Positions 48,592 to 61,537 are shown, numbered from the stretch's first letter. The stretch: DNA of 64,000 nt from Sclerotinia nivalis (GCA_029531795.1 JAPEIS010000001.1:186001-250000), one strand, 5' to 3'. A program made the numbers and translations. The notes: a model not told the origin generated them from the letters alone.

Positions 48592-48621
48592 CCCTAGTTT
48601 TTCGCTAAACTTCTAGGGTTT
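48592..48621. promoter_or_regulatory. Inverted telobox pair upstream of the ribosomal-protein gene
   Basis: CCCTAG at 48592-48597 faces CTAGGGTTT at 48613-48621; the latter is AAACCCTAG on the minus strand. Teloboxes of this kind (Tbf1-type sites) are known in ribosomal-protein promoters of several fungi and plants. The pair lies 105-134 bp before the eL33 ATG. Confidence 0.45.
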
Positions 48622-48725
48622 GCTGCTGAATTTGGAGGAACGAAAAAAACATTCTCGACGCCGACAACATTAACGCCAACCGAACGAAGTCTTCCCTCTC
48701 AAATCCACGAGAGACTTTCGCCAAA

Positions 48726-49552
48726 ATGCCTACCGAAGCCGGACACAGACGTGAGTTTCCTGAGTTTCCCTGATTTTGAGATAGCATTGGCTGGTGTACA
48801 TGGGGTTTGGAAGAGGAGGGAGCGAGGGAGCAGTTCGGGAGACAGCGAAGTTGTAGTATTCCTAAGGAGATAGGGGGACTTGCTGTATTTGATTTATTGC
48901 GATAATTTTATGCTGGAATCAATTGCTGACATTTGTGTGTTTCCAGTCTATGTTAAGTAAGTTCATAATTTATTCCGATCAACGAACATACTCTGGACTC
49001 GAGTGGCTCGAATGGCAATATGAAAGATTCAGAAGTGCGAGAGGAGGGAAGAAAATGGCACAGGATATTTCGGCAACGCAAAGATGGATATGGCCGAGAT
49101 GGATTATTTTCATGGACTTGTTGGACATATACTGATATGGATAACTTCAGGGGACGCCATTTGAGCTACCAACGCGGCAAGCGCAACACCACCCCAGGCA
49201 CCAGCTTGATCCAAATCGAGGGTGTCAACAACACCGAGGCTGCCAAGTAGGTTTTATCACGATATTGGAATATTTCTCGATTCTAATGAATATACAGCTT
49301 CTACTGCGGAAAGAAGGTTGCTTTCGTTTACCGTGCATCAAAGGAGGTTAGAGGATCAAAGATTAGAGTTATCTGGGGCAAGATCGCTAGACCACACGGT
49401 ATGAGAGATTTAATTCACTTCTCACTGGGATCTAAATACTGATATATACCAAAGGAAACTCCGGTGTTGTACGTGCACGATTCAGACAAAACCTCCCACC
49501 TAAGACATTCGGCGCATCCGTTCGCATCATGTTGTACCCATCATCGGTATAA
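48726..49552 (+). CDS. RPL33: 60S ribosomal protein eL33 (L35a family)
   Basis: Large-subunit ribosomal protein. Five exons: 48726-48750, 48947-48956 (10 nt), 49151-49246, 49298-49398 and 49455-49552; 109 aa, with all phases closing. The N-terminus [20 protein letters not shown] is spread over three exons. Further motifs: [39 protein letters not shown] and [19 protein letters not shown], unmistakable for this family. The first two introns are long (196 and 194 nt) and the rest near 50, a usual pattern for fungal ribosomal-protein genes. Confidence 0.96.
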
Positions 49553-52500
49553 ATTGTTGGTTTGGAGTTGTTAGCATGGACTGGGAGGATGGTTGATGAT
49601 ATGCCATATCTGGGCACTCGAAGGGGGCGGCAAATAATGAGCACAGCCTTGCTGGTAGTATACCAATAAAGCAATTAACCACCACAATGGCCGCATGGGT
49701 ATATGATCAAAAAGTGCATATGGGATCGTCGTGGAAATCTTCACTAGACGTAGGCAGGAGTTATCGATCAATGGTTTCACAATTACATCCAATACGGCAT
49801 GGACAGATGTCCTCCTGAATCTCCTGGTCTCACCCATGTTAATTACGCTTCACAACGAAAATCGAACTTTTGTACAATGGTTTGCACGTTTTACCGATTT
49901 CTGGGAACATACATCTGAGGCTCTCCAGACCAAGCATGGCCTTTTGATAAACAATGAAGTTTGACAGCCCCGCGCTGGATGTACATGGAAAATGACTTGA
50001 ATATGCAGTAGAAATGAACATTGACGTCAACACGGAAATACCGGTATCGGTCGGTACATGAAGAATGATATCCCAAACCGGACCCCCAATCTTCGGACTC
50101 CGTGCCCCAGAAGTGATCCAGATATATTATCGTATCCGTCAAAGTGACCCAGTCATTAATTAGCCTTTTCGTATGATTAGATGGGATTCGAACTGAGTAT
50201 TCGAACTCGGTATTTCGAACTAAGGACGTATTTTGTATTTATATGAAAGTAGGTTGGTAGCCTTGAGAGAGGTCCATCGCATCCAATTCATTATTCTCCC
50301 CAAGTTCCCAATTTTCAGTTCTCAAAACCTTATATATATAGTATCAGTATCACAGTTATCAGATTCACAGTATCACAATCACAATATTCCCCATGCATCC
50401 ATGCATCAGTCAAGTACAACATACACATACGAGCTTTGAGTCCGGCCCTTCGGCGCCTGAAAAATAATTCGCATCGCTACCACTCCTCGAATGATTTTTT
50501 AAGACACCTCAAAACCTACCTCGCAGCTCGTCCTCCAGAGGAATAATTATATCATTTGAAAGCCCTAATTCTTATAATTATTTTACTGTTATTATTATCC
50601 AATTCATTGAATTATTTTTCGATTTGTATTAAATTTAAAGAATTTTGAAAGGTTACACGTGATATTTCAAAGAAAAGTTCGTAAGTCTGCATTGACCACC
50701 CGTGTTTTTAAGTGTTTTTGTAGTATGAAAGGTTAGATACATATACATAAGCGGCAGAATTCGAAACGAGCTGAATTGATTTTTTAGATTGAATTGAGTG
50801 GTATTTGTATGGTGTGGTGATGGTTGGAGGGATGGATGACGATGAAGATTGGAGTTGGATTCTTGGAGAGGGGGTATGTTAGGAGGAGGGGAGAGAAGGG
50901 GTGTGAACGGATGGATAGGTAGGTTCGTAGGTAGCTATGTGTATATATATTGTGTGGTGAGCTGTATTCTATACTCGAGAAAAACTTTTATTATCATGTT
51001 GTTTTGTTCGCTTGTTTAGGGAATGGCTGTTGGATATCTACGAGGATAGTATGGATGATAATAAATTGCATGGTATATAATAGTCAATTCTCATAAACGG
51101 CGACTAGTTCCCAGTCGGACTGGGGAAAACGAATGTTCCCGGAAAGTGAATTGTCCCTTTGCCGATTTTGATGTAAAATATGCGTACCTAGGTAGTATCG
51201 AAATCCAAAATTATTGTTTAAAGATCTTGTTTTCTATGTATAGATCTTTTAAGTATGGCTAACGGGATACTCGCTCTCCATTATGAGAGCTGACTATTAA
51301 TGAGCATGTAGTAGGTGAGCTTGATAGATTGGTAGGTTGGTAGGTTGGTAGGTTGGTAGATGACTCGTTTGTTGCATTGAAGAATCATATCATATTATTA
51401 TTATTGTTATTGTTATTGTAGCTCAAAGCTCAGAGCAGTATGAAGTGCCTACCTACCTATCTATGAAGGAACGTGATATTCAGCTTCAGCTGGTGATGCA
51501 TGCATTGATTGATAACTAGGTAGGTAGTACTAATCATATATAAATCTGTATTCGTACTTCGTATAGGATAGACATATAAATACCTACGTCCCGAGAATTC
51601 CGATCCCCGATGAGCTGATCTGCTCGTGGAGAAATGGTGAGAGAAAGAGAGTCCGTAGAGACTAGAGAGTATTCGTGTTCTTCTTCAGCCACCACCATTT
51701 TTTGTGGGGGGGGCAAGTTTTTAAATTCTTGGGGAGGGATGGATGGATTGGGTGGATATAGATGGATGGCGAAAATGAAAAACAGGATTCTTGGAATTTC
51801 CTCTTAGAACTAGGTATGGTACTAGGTATGATATGCTGATGGAGATGTGATGGGTTCGGAACCTTCGGGTATTGGCTTGGTTGTGTGATATTAGGTTGGC
51901 GTTGATGGGTGGTTTATGTACCTGATACATTTTGTGTAGTAGGTTAGGTATTCGAGAATGCGAAATCGAAAATCTTAATCTTCAAAGATTTGGCTGGAAT
52001 TTTGAGGAAGAAAAATCTATAAATAAATGGACTATCTATCAACAAGGGTTCTTCTTTTCTCATGACAGTCATGTCATGAAATATACCCTTACTGGACGCA
52101 CAAGAAAAGCAGAGATGCATCAATGATAACTCGTACAGCGCCAAAAAAGATTCTTACCAGGGGATAAATAACTTTATTAGGATTAGTGGTAGATCATTCT
52201 TTTATCGCTTCATGTCATCAGGTACCTAGTACTGTATCTCTTTCCTATCTTTCCTTGAAGCCCTGCTTGGTAACGGAAGAGCATACGAATTCTTGTCCGA
52301 ATGTTTGTTGTCTTGTTGACTATCGGATTCTGATCGATTTAACCAAGTTTCCGATGATTTCAATCATCTAATTGGTGGTGAATGAATTCTTTTCTTACAA
52401 GCCATCCCTCTGGAAGAAGTCATCTACCGTAGCACAACTTCTTGGTAACTGATTGGATTTGCTGGCTTATGATTAAATAGATACCTCTCAATGAAGCTAT

Positions 52501-53352
52501 ACGAATTTTTTAAAGCTTTATTCACTGGTCCGAACAGCTAGACACGAGCTCCTCGTCATCAAAAAACCTTAGTACCTAATATGCTTTTCTCATTTGTCTG
52601 GATGGATGATAAATATTGGTTTCGTTTTTTTCTGAACCCCTCCAGTGGCTTAACATCGAATGCTTCGTATTGAATTCTAACTCTAATACCCTTTTCCTTC
52701 TCCCCTCTCTTCTAAACTCTTGATCCTTTTCTAAACCTTCATCAATCTTTTATTCATCTCAATTCATTGATTACTTTACAATCTTAGGTATCAGGTACTT
52801 TTCAAAAGACCAAAGGAAAGCTGGGAACCTTGGAAGATAAACATAAACAAATCTGCATTCATCGGAAATCCAAAAACACTCGCTTCAGCACTTCCGACAA
52901 AAGTTCTGATTCACATCAACGAAAACATCCATCAATCCATCCATCTGGAGATTTACCCCCCAAATAAATCATAGCATCAAACGCATTTTTGGCCGTCTTC
53001 AAATCATTTCATACCATACCATACCATCGTTCCATTCATCATAACATCAAGCTATAATTCTCATTAAGCTTAATTCAAACATTGTGAAACGGATATCTAA
53101 TTCTGATATAAAGCCATCCAATTCCCAACCACCTACTTTTGACCGTTCACGTCCACACGAGTGAACCTCATACCAACAGGACCAACCTCATTTCAAAGTT
53201 CCACAAATATCCCTACAAATCTCTTGATAATATCCACCACAACCGAATTTCACGACGATAAGGTATTAAGGCTCGAGATCTTTTGTCAAAAACTGTAACA
53301 AGACCCACAAGAGGGATAATCACCATCCACTTATCAGCTTATACATAGAAAT
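49553..53352. other. Gene-poor intergenic block, about 3.8 kb
   Basis: AT-rich; no gene is seen on either strand. Holds a TTGGTAGG repeat (51328-51359). The last ~700 bp, rich in CCATTC and CAAC words, are probably promoter and leader of the DUF2406 gene. Confidence 0.5.
51328..51359. repeat. TTGGTAGG 8-bp tandem repeat
   Basis: Four units in tandem. Confidence 0.9.
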
Positions 53353-54984
53353 ATGCAAAACCAAAATCACCCGCTACCCTCCCCCCCGGGCAATCAGGAG
53401 CGGCCTGGGAACCGCCAAAGGACAAAGACCTCCTCTGGCTTCAGTTTACATTCTCATAAGAGCAGTGGCAGTGGACAGAAATTTGATCTCACAGAATCAC
53501 ACAAAGAGAAAGAAGCAAAGAGACTTCATACCAAAGCCGATCCATCTCTGGCCATGACGGAAGCAGAACCCTGTGAGTATTCGCAAAGATTATGGAATTT
53601 CATAATTCGCAGACTGACGATTTTATTACAGCTGCCGTTGCAAGTGAAGTTCCGACCTCATTAGCACCTATTCGAGCAATTCAACATAGAGATAAACAGG
53701 GAAATCCTATCGGTTCGTCATATTATTCTCCTTTATCATTAATCTTGTGCGCTGACTTATTTTTACGTAGCGGATCCCGATCGTTCAAATCCTACAAGAA
53801 GCAGATGGGAGAGACCTTTGGATACGATTCGAGCTTTTGAGGCAGCTATTGATGGAAACTATTCTTCGAGGAAATCAATGATACGCGCTGGTTTGTCTCT
53901 CCAAGCTTCTATGTGCTCGCCACTTCAAACTCGCAATTCTAACTTTTCTACTCAACAGAATCCGACGTGGGCTCAACATACAATCGTCGAAACAGTTACT
54001 TTGCAGGTTAGTCCATACCAATTATTCTTCTCATTTTCCATTTTTCTCACATGCAATTTTTTGGCACCTACACCCGAGACAACTGTCTATCCTGTTTTTT
54101 TCTCTGTAGCTCTCAGCTACTGTGGTCCGTGTTCACTAGCCAATGCCCGTCTATCAACCGAGCACCTTTTCCATGAAATGAATGGGGATTTTGGTATCTC
54201 GCATGCTTTAGCGTCTTTCATCCTCCTGTGGATCCTTGACAAACTATTCCTCAAGCGCGTGGGATTGACAACTGTCGCACATACGCTAACAGATCATCCT
54301 ATAGCGAGTCAAATGAACAATGACGAACGACCAAGATATTCGCAGCAGAGCTACTATGGAGGAGGACAACAATCCCACAGGCAAAATAGCCAATATGGTG
54401 ATGGACGAGCAAATGGGGTGACGAGGCCTGACAGCTATTATACTACCGATAATCATGGAGGTCCCGGTAATGGATATACCCCGAACAGATCTCGATATCC
54501 TCGAACAGCATCAGAACCACAATTCAACAGTGGTGTATACAAAGCGCCTGGAGGACAGCAACACTCATATGAAACTGTGACGACGGCTTCTGGTAGTGCA
54601 ATATCCGCAGACCCCGCGGGTTATTCAACCGATCCCAGCAGCTTCAATAGTTCAGTAGATGGAATTCATGCATTACCGCAGCCACCAAAGGAACCTATGG
54701 AGACATATGGATTCAATGGATTCGGAAACAATCCCCAATACCTTCCACCCGGAAGTGGCATCAATGAGCAAAATGGAATGCGAATGCAGCAGATTAATGG
54801 CTTAAACCAAGGACCTCCGCCGACAAACAGAGATAGTACGCCACGAACTCCAATTAACCTTGGTATCACAAGTGGAAATTCTGGACCTCAAAAATCGGTC
54901 GTCGAAATCACCAAATCAGATGCCAAACCTCAATCAGAAAAACGAAAAAGTTGGTTTGGAAGAAAGTTGAGCAAGAATAAATAA
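53353..54984 (+). CDS. DUF2406-domain protein
   Basis: Fungal family of unknown biochemical role. Exons 53353-53572, 53632-53712, 53771-53890, 53959-54006 and 54305-54984; 382 aa. The DUF2406 core is spread over the first exons: KADPSLAMTEAEPSAVASEV, then LAPIRAIQHRDKQGNPI, ADPDRSNPTRSRWERPLDTI and RAFEAAIDGNYSSRKSMIRA, ending in YNRRNSYFA. The long last exon is disordered and rich in Gln, Tyr, Pro and Gly, and ends in a basic stretch (KRKSWFGRKLSKNK) that could bind acidic lipids. The last intron (298 nt) has two possible acceptors; 54304 is preferred because a gctaac branch site lies just before it, while an acceptor at 54292 would add four residues. Confidence 0.85.
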
Positions 54985-55539
54985 GATGCTGGTCATTCTT
55001 CATCATCAAGCTAATTTACACAATCTATCTAATACGAATTATTCAGAGAGGAGAACATGAAATGGTTGTAGGATGTTCGGATTGTGTTTTAATGATACCT
55101 ATTCATGACGGGCAAATATAGGGGGTTTTCAAAGGATATAATGGAATACACTTGGAAAGGGTTGGGTTTTTTTGGCATTAAGTGGCGTATGGGGTTTTAT
55201 TTCCCTTCTGTCAACTATTGTCCCCAAAAGTTGGGTCTAGGAGCTGTGAGCTGCAGGCCTTATGTCTGGCCTTAATTGGTTCCTTTACCCAGAAGAGAAG
55301 ATTGGTGTTGGGTGGTGGGATTCTGTGGAAAGCCTGAATATGAAGATGAATATCTATCCATCATTTAACCTAGCGGATTTCGTCTCCTGAAATATTAATG
55401 AATTATTTTCCTGCCCGTCATTGATTGCTACTTGACCTTTATGATTGATTGCCTGATTTAACTTGACTTGGCTGAACTTGACCCTTCGTAAAATTCAAAG
55501 ATAAATAACCTGTGACTAATAAACCTCGTAAGAAGTACA
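54985..55539. other. Convergent 3' region, 555 bp
   Basis: Between the 3' ends of the DUF2406 gene and VMA21. No gene is seen. Confidence 0.6.
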
Positions 55540-56368
55540 TTATAACTCCTTTTTCGATTCCGTCTTCGTCTCCTTAGCAGCAGCAGCAGCAGCAGCAGCC
55601 TCAAGTGCTTCGCTTTGATCTTCCTTCATGGCTACGATGACGTAACCGACTAATACTACATTTGCCATTATTGCGGCGGTGGCACCGGCGAAGGTGGAGT
55701 TTCCTGGGGGTGGGGGTGAGTGAGTGGGTTTTTGGTTTGGTGTTGTGGAGGGAGGAGGACGGGGAGGGGGATGAGGGGGGGAAGGGAAGGGAGGATGGGG
55801 ATGAAAAGATGGATTAAACATACCTCTGAAAATTGAATTCAAGGTTAGGAAATAGGAACTTATTGGTATGATTACCATGGCTAGGGTGAAGCCGAGGAGT
55901 TTGTATATTATGTGGCTGGTTTTTTGGAGGAGGGTGTTAGTTGGAGTTAGGGGTGTGTGATGTAGGGAGCATGAGGGGAGAGAGGGTGGGGGGAGATGTG
56001 GACGGGGGAGGGAGGTGGAGGGGTTGAGAGGGGAAGAGGGGGTATGTATATATGTATCATATAAATAGAATACAAATGGTGGAAGTGGTGAATATATGAT
56101 GTTTCCATGAGGATAGGATGGAGTGGTGAAGTGGATGGAGAAGGCAAGAGGTTTGAGCATGTGATTTTGAGGATGATTATGAGGATAGATATGAAGAGGG
56201 ATGAATATGAATATAAAAGAAAATGTATATGAGGAGAGAAAAAAAGAGAACTAACGCAGGAACAGCAGGAGCAATATTACTCTTTTCTCCAAGTACGGCT
56301 TTGAATGAAGCTTCTTTTTCTTCTCCGGCTGTGATGCGATCGTTAGGTGTGCGTCTTTGGGTTGCCAT
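55540..56368 (-). CDS. VMA21: V-ATPase assembly factor Vma21
   Basis: ER membrane protein needed to assemble the V0 sector of the vacuolar proton pump. Exons 56368-56256, 55915-55824 and 55703-55540; 122 aa. The start MATQRRTPNDRITAGEEKEA leads to EKSNIAPAVPAHIIYKLLGF. The first membrane segment is LLGFTLAMVIIPISSYFLTL, the loop NSIFRGNSTFAG, and the second is ATAAIMANVVLVGYVIVAM. A poly-Ala run (GCA/GCT repeat) follows, and the protein ends KKEL, fitting the C-terminal dilysine ER-retrieval signal. The first intron is long (340 nt) and purine-rich and throws up open frames on both strands; exons were set by matching the family. Confidence 0.92.
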
Positions 56369-57230
56369 TTTGGAGTTGGATTGTGGTGAGGAAGAGGGGG
56401 ATTGGATTTTGGGTTGTGGTGAGGGTTGGATGAGGAAGAGGAAGAGGAAGAGGGGTATTGGATGAGATGGACTGGATTAGGGTAAAATAGATAGAATAGA
56501 TATTGGTTTAAAAATCTAATGGAAGATAGATTGATGACGGATTTTTGTTTTGTTTGATGAGATTTTTGATATCTTGGGTGGTTATGATTGTTATTGCTTT
56601 GCATTTGATTGTGGAACAATGAACAAGACTGATATGTATGGATCAAATTAGGAAGCGGATACTGCTGACTTCGCGAAAAAGAAAAGCATGGGGAACGCGT
56701 AAATTGGAATTTGACTAGTGGAGCGTGTCTTTTTGATCGGTTATAATGGTCCGTGTACTAAAATCTAATCGTCGGTCTGGTCAGCGCAGGACAAGGGCAG
56801 AGTAAAGAGGTTCAAGATTGAGGATTGAGGATTGAGGATTGATTGATGTAAAGGTATGAGAAAAGTTCATTTTTGAGAATTCACTCTTTTATTTGAGCGG
56901 GAGATTTGTGAAAGTGGTGCTTGGGGGGGTTCTTTTTAACAACCGTCTTTGCAGTCTCTTAATCTTCCAATCTTACTATCTCGTTGTCTCAAGATTTCTT
57001 TCTTTTTTTTCTGCTGCAAAACAAACACGATCGTTTTGATTAGGAACGTTCTGGGGATTTCCAGGAGAAGACTAAATTTTTAACTATAATAATTACAGAT
57101 TGCGAATCAAGAATCAAATTCTATATTAATCTCGATTCGACAACTTGCAATCCCATCTTTCTCAACTTCTCATCGAACAACAAACCTCTCTCCCCTTCTC
57201 ATTCCAACAACAAAACAACAGAAACAAATC
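56369..57230. promoter_or_regulatory. Divergent promoter region VMA21 / FUN30-like, 862 bp
   Basis: Contains an AGATTGAGG-type repeat at 56815-56843 and CT-rich stretches just before the remodeler ATG. No other gene is seen. Confidence 0.5.
56815..56843. repeat. GATTGAG 7-bp tandem repeat
   Basis: About four units. Confidence 0.85.
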
Positions 57231-60200
57231 ATGGCTTCCAGTTTTACCAATCCCTCTTCTCTTATACCTGATTCACCTGCGGTAAAACGGCAAAGAACAG
57301 AATCTGGTTATACATCTATCAATAATTCAGCGGGAAATACAGATACCTATAATTCGGATATGGATGATGGGGATGATTTATTCAAGGATTATGTCCCTGA
57401 TACGCCAGCTGCTGGGAAGTTTGAGACACAACCTACACAGATTGTAGGTGCTGTTGGGAAATTTGAGACTCAACCTACCCAAATTGTACCAACTACTAGG
57501 AAATTCGAGACACAAACTACTCAAATAATCGATCGATCCACGTCAATGGCATATCCACCTAGTTCTCCAATCACCAACAGCTTAAATAATGTACAAGTGC
57601 CAGCTTCTTCACCTTTACGACAATCACCTACACCAAGGAAGAACTTGGCTTCTGCGATGGCACCTGCTGGAACGGCATACAGAGCACCATTTGGAATTAC
57701 TCGAAAACCCATTGCCCCACCAAGAAAGATAATCAACTTGGATAGTGATGATGAGGGACCTTCATTTGTTGGGGATAGTTCTGATGATGATGAATTTGTC
57801 AAGGCAGATATCAAACCAACAACGTTTGTTTCCAAGAGTGCTTCTTTTGGATCTACCGGTTATCCAGATACTTCTCGACCTGTTAATGGCAATTCTAAGT
57901 TTCAGAATGCTCTCGCAAATGCCGCATATAATCCACAGAAAGGAAAGAAACAGCAAGGTCCAGAAAGAGCCAGGCCTGTTCAGGATATTTCCATCAAGGA
58001 TATTCCTGATGGTGAGCTCAGAATAAAAGTTCAACGCATCAAGGACATTTTTCCAGGTGTATCTATTCAGGAGGCCAAGGATGCTTTGATCGTAACTAGA
58101 CACGATTTTGATGCTGCTTGTGGTTTACTTGCAAAAGATGAGCCGGTTGAGGTTTCGGACGATGAGGATGAAATTCAAGAAATCACCGCTTCGGAAATGG
58201 CCGAACCCCAAATGAGAAGAGGTCTTGCAAAACCTATCAAGTCAATCAAGGATCGATATTCTTCTACTCAAAATCAATCTACGCAAAAACCGGCCCAGGT
58301 ACCAGCTCAAGCTACTACACCAAAAAAGCCAAGGAAAAGACTCATGCAAGGACGCAAAGCCCCATCTTCTCCTGTGGCTGCACCTTCTCCTGTCAATTTG
58401 TCTCCAGTCAAGTTGGCTTCGTCCCCAGTTATTCTAGATATGTCTGATGATGATTCTGACCTAGAGCCTGAGGAAGAAGTTGAAGAGGATCCAATTCTTG
58501 AGGACCGACTACTCAAATACTTAAACCGTTGCACATTAGGGGATCTAATCGAACTTACTAATACTACCAATGCCAACGCGCAAGCAATGTTAGATGCTCG
58601 ACCTTTCAGAAGTCTTAATGCTGCGAGAAACGTTTCAAATGTCAAGACTTTAAAGAGCGGCAAGAAGAGTTCAAAGGCACCAATGGGCGAACGTCTTGTG
58701 GAGACAGCTTTGGAAATGTTTTCTGGTTACGAAGCTGTGGATTTACTTGTCAAAAGATGTGAAGATCTTGCAAAGCCACTGGAAGCTGAGATGGCAAAAT
58801 GGGGATTTAATTCTTTTGGTACTCGAAAGGAGGGAGAAGGTATTGAATTGGTATCTTTTGACGATGCGGAGTCTCAGCGTGATTCTGGAATTGGTTCTCC
58901 AAGTAGCACTCTATCTATCAACGGGGAGAATGCAGATGAGGACAAGATTATATCCGTCAAACGCAGAAAAGCTAGGGTCGACTTTTTAAAGAAGCCATCA
59001 CTTATGGCAGATGATGTTGTTTTGAAAGATTATCAAATTGTTGGGTTGAATTGGTTGAATTTGATGTATGACCAAAATTTGAGTTGTATCTTGGCAGATG
59101 ATATGGGTCTTGGGAAAACCTGTCAAGTCATTTCGTTTCTTTCACATCTTATAGCTACTGGTCGAAAAGGCCCTCATGTCGTTTTTGGTCCTGCTGCTGT
59201 TTTTGAGAATTGGTGTCAGGAGTTTCAAAAATTTGCTCCGAAATTGGCCATCCAACCTTATCACGGTAAGCTCGACGCAAAGAGGTTCATTCCAGATATT
59301 TGAGGATACAGTGACTAATAGAATTTCAGGTCCTGCGGCTGAACGTGTCGAGTTAGCTGAGTTCATATTGGAGAACCGAGATGAAATTAATGTCATTGTT
59401 TCTACATATGATATGGCCACAAAACCTACTGATAATAAATTCTTTCGAAGATTAGGAACTGATGTGAGTAATTATGAAGGTTTCTCCAGTTTCAATTACT
59501 AACGAGCCATAGGTTCTTGTTTGTGATGAAGGTCATATTCTGAAAAATGGAGCAACTCAAAAGAATCAATCTTTGAATAGAATTCCTGCCAATTTCAAAC
59601 TTTTATTGACGGGTACACCTCTTCAAAACAATTTGGTGGAATTGGTGACTTTACTTGCATTCATTCTTCCAGATGTTTTCAAGGAAAGAGAAGAAGATTT
59701 GAATTACATTTTCAAAGCAAAAGCAACAACTCGAGATACTGACCATGGAGCATTACTTTCTGCTGAACGTATTACTCGAGCCAGATCTATGCTCACTCCA
59801 TTTGTTCTACGACGCAAGAAGCATCAAGTTTTGAAGCATCTTCCTATAAAGTTCTGTCGAGTTGAACGTTGTAACTTGGAGTCAACACAGGCTAAAATCT
59901 ATAATGAGCATGCAGATGCAGCTAAAGAACGAGCCCGCAAACGTCTTGAGGGTGCCAAGATTCCACCTCTAAAATCCGAAGAAAATAACCCCATCATGCA
60001 ACTTCGCAAAGCGGCTATTCATCCTTTACTTTTTCGACGTCACTTTACAAATGAGAAGATAGAAAAGATGGTGGATGTTTTACGAAAGAAAGAACCAGAT
60101 AATTTCCCTCCTTCTGCTAAACGAATTCATCTTGTTGAGGAAATGCGAAGTGCTTCGGATTTTTGGTTACATACTTGGTGTGTTCTTTATCCATGTATCA

Positions 60201-61000
60201 AATCATTTGACGTCAAGAAAAATGCATGGATGGATTCCGGAAAGGTCTCTGCTTTGGTTGAACTTGTCACGAAATACAAGGAGAATGGTGACAGAGTTCT
60301 AATCTTCTCACAATTTTCACTTGTTCTTGACATTCTTGAATCGGTTTTGAACACTACCAAAATCACTTACACTCGTATTGATGGTTCTACCAAGATTGAT
60401 GAACGTCAAGCATATATTGAAAGATTCAGAGATGATACTGATATTACGGCTTTTCTCTTAACGACCAAAGCAGGTGGAACAGGTATTAATTTGATGTATG
60501 CCAACAAAGTCATAATCTTTGATGGTAGTTTCAATCCTCAAGATGATGTTCAAGCAGAAAATCGTGCTCATCGAGTTGGTCAAACTCGTGATGTGGAAGT
60601 TGTTAGATTGGTCACTAGAGGTACAATTGAAGAAGCCATTTGGAAAATGGGTAGAAGTAAGTTAATGTTGGATGGGAGAGTTGCGGGTGAAGAAGCTGAA
60701 GAGGCTGGGGAGAAAGCGGTTGAGAAAATGTTGTTGGATGGTGTAACGATTACGGATGAAGAGGCTGCTCCGATTGCTGAGGGTCATGAATCGATGCTGA
60801 TGAAAGATAAAGATGGGAAGGGGAAGGGGAAGGGTGAAGGGAAGGGTAAGGGTAAGGGTAAGGGGAAGGGTAAGGGGACTGCGACTGCGACTGGGATTGG
60901 GAAGAAGTTACCGGAGAGGAAGAAATCTGGTGCGTTTTTAGATTTGGCGACAAAGGGGATGGAGAATGAAAGTGAGGATGAAGATGAAATGCTTGTTTGA
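57231..61000 (+). CDS. FUN30: Fun30/SMARCAD1/Fft3-type SNF2 chromatin remodeler
   Basis: ATP-dependent remodeler acting in heterochromatin inheritance and DNA-end resection. Exons 57231-59265, 59330-59463 and 59513-61000; 1218 aa. The N-terminal part is disordered with three KFETQ-T-TQI units (residues 62-100). A CUE-type ubiquitin-binding helix bundle is at about 260-300 (VQRIKDIFPGVSIQEAKDAL). The SNF2 ATPase follows: VLKDYQIVGLNWLNLMYDQN, Walker A ADDMGLGKT near residue 622, motif II DEGH at 728-731 with EGHILKNGATQ, then LLTGTPLQNNLVEL. The helicase C part has VLIFSQFSLVLDIL and LTTKAGGTGINLM, and motif VI as ENRAHRVGQTRDVEVVRL. The tail is a Gly/Lys hexamer-encoded repeat (60810-60890). 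DEGH rather than DEAH is the Fun30-family form. Confidence 0.94.
60810..60890. repeat. GGGAAG/GGTAAG coding repeat
   Basis: An in-frame hexamer repeat encoding alternating Gly-Lys near the remodeler's C-terminus, closed by an ACTGCG pair. Confidence 0.85.
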
Positions 61001-61429
61001 TGAATAACTGGTGGATTTATTGATCATACATGTTGCACATACATGTTGCAGTATGAGTGGACTGGAGTACTTATAGCGGGAAGATTTAGATCAAGATAGA
61101 TTAATTGAGGTTGTTCATAGGGTTACATACATATATGCACTTCCAAATTTCTACATTTTCATATAGATTGGTGCAGGTTTGGGAGTTAGAGATTATGTAT
61201 TTGTGTTTTTATAATGGGATGATATAATGCTTTGGTTGATATGGTTGAAAAAGGAAAACCATAAGAACTTCAATAGGTAGGAAGATCTATCTAATTTTTT
61301 TGAGAAATTCGAAGTTCGAAATTGGAAAATTGGATTTACTTTTTGTGTTTGTGTATATGTATGTGTGTGTATAGAGGAATTCTGGGGATAGAATGGGGAT
61401 GGTTTCTGGAGGATGTATGAAGGATATGG

Positions 61430-61483
61430 ATATGAATATGAATATGAATATGAATATGAATATGAATATGAATATGAATATGA
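61430..61483. repeat. GAATAT hexamer microsatellite
   Basis: About nine tandem units. Confidence 0.92.
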
Positions 61484-61537
61484 AGGGAGTTGGGTGAGGC
61501 ATAAGACTGGGAGATGAATATGAGGGTTAGGATGAAT

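Larger units (their letters stand above)
47212..48725. other. Intergenic, about 1.5 kb; divergent promoter of G6PD and eL33
   Basis: Both flanking genes read outward. Contains the 7-bp repeat at 47663-47711 and a telobox pair at 48592-48621. A minus-strand open frame at 47932-48321 (129 codons) is not supported by homology. Confidence 0.55.

Noticed and set aside
50150..50225. tRNA-like B-box words (GTTCGAATCCC on the minus strand)
   Set aside because: No A box, no cloverleaf and no acceptor pairing; the area is a local repeat of TTCGAAC words.
56251..56646. 131-codon minus-strand frame upstream of VMA21
   Set aside because: Low-complexity frame overlapping VMA21 exon 1 in another frame and its promoter.
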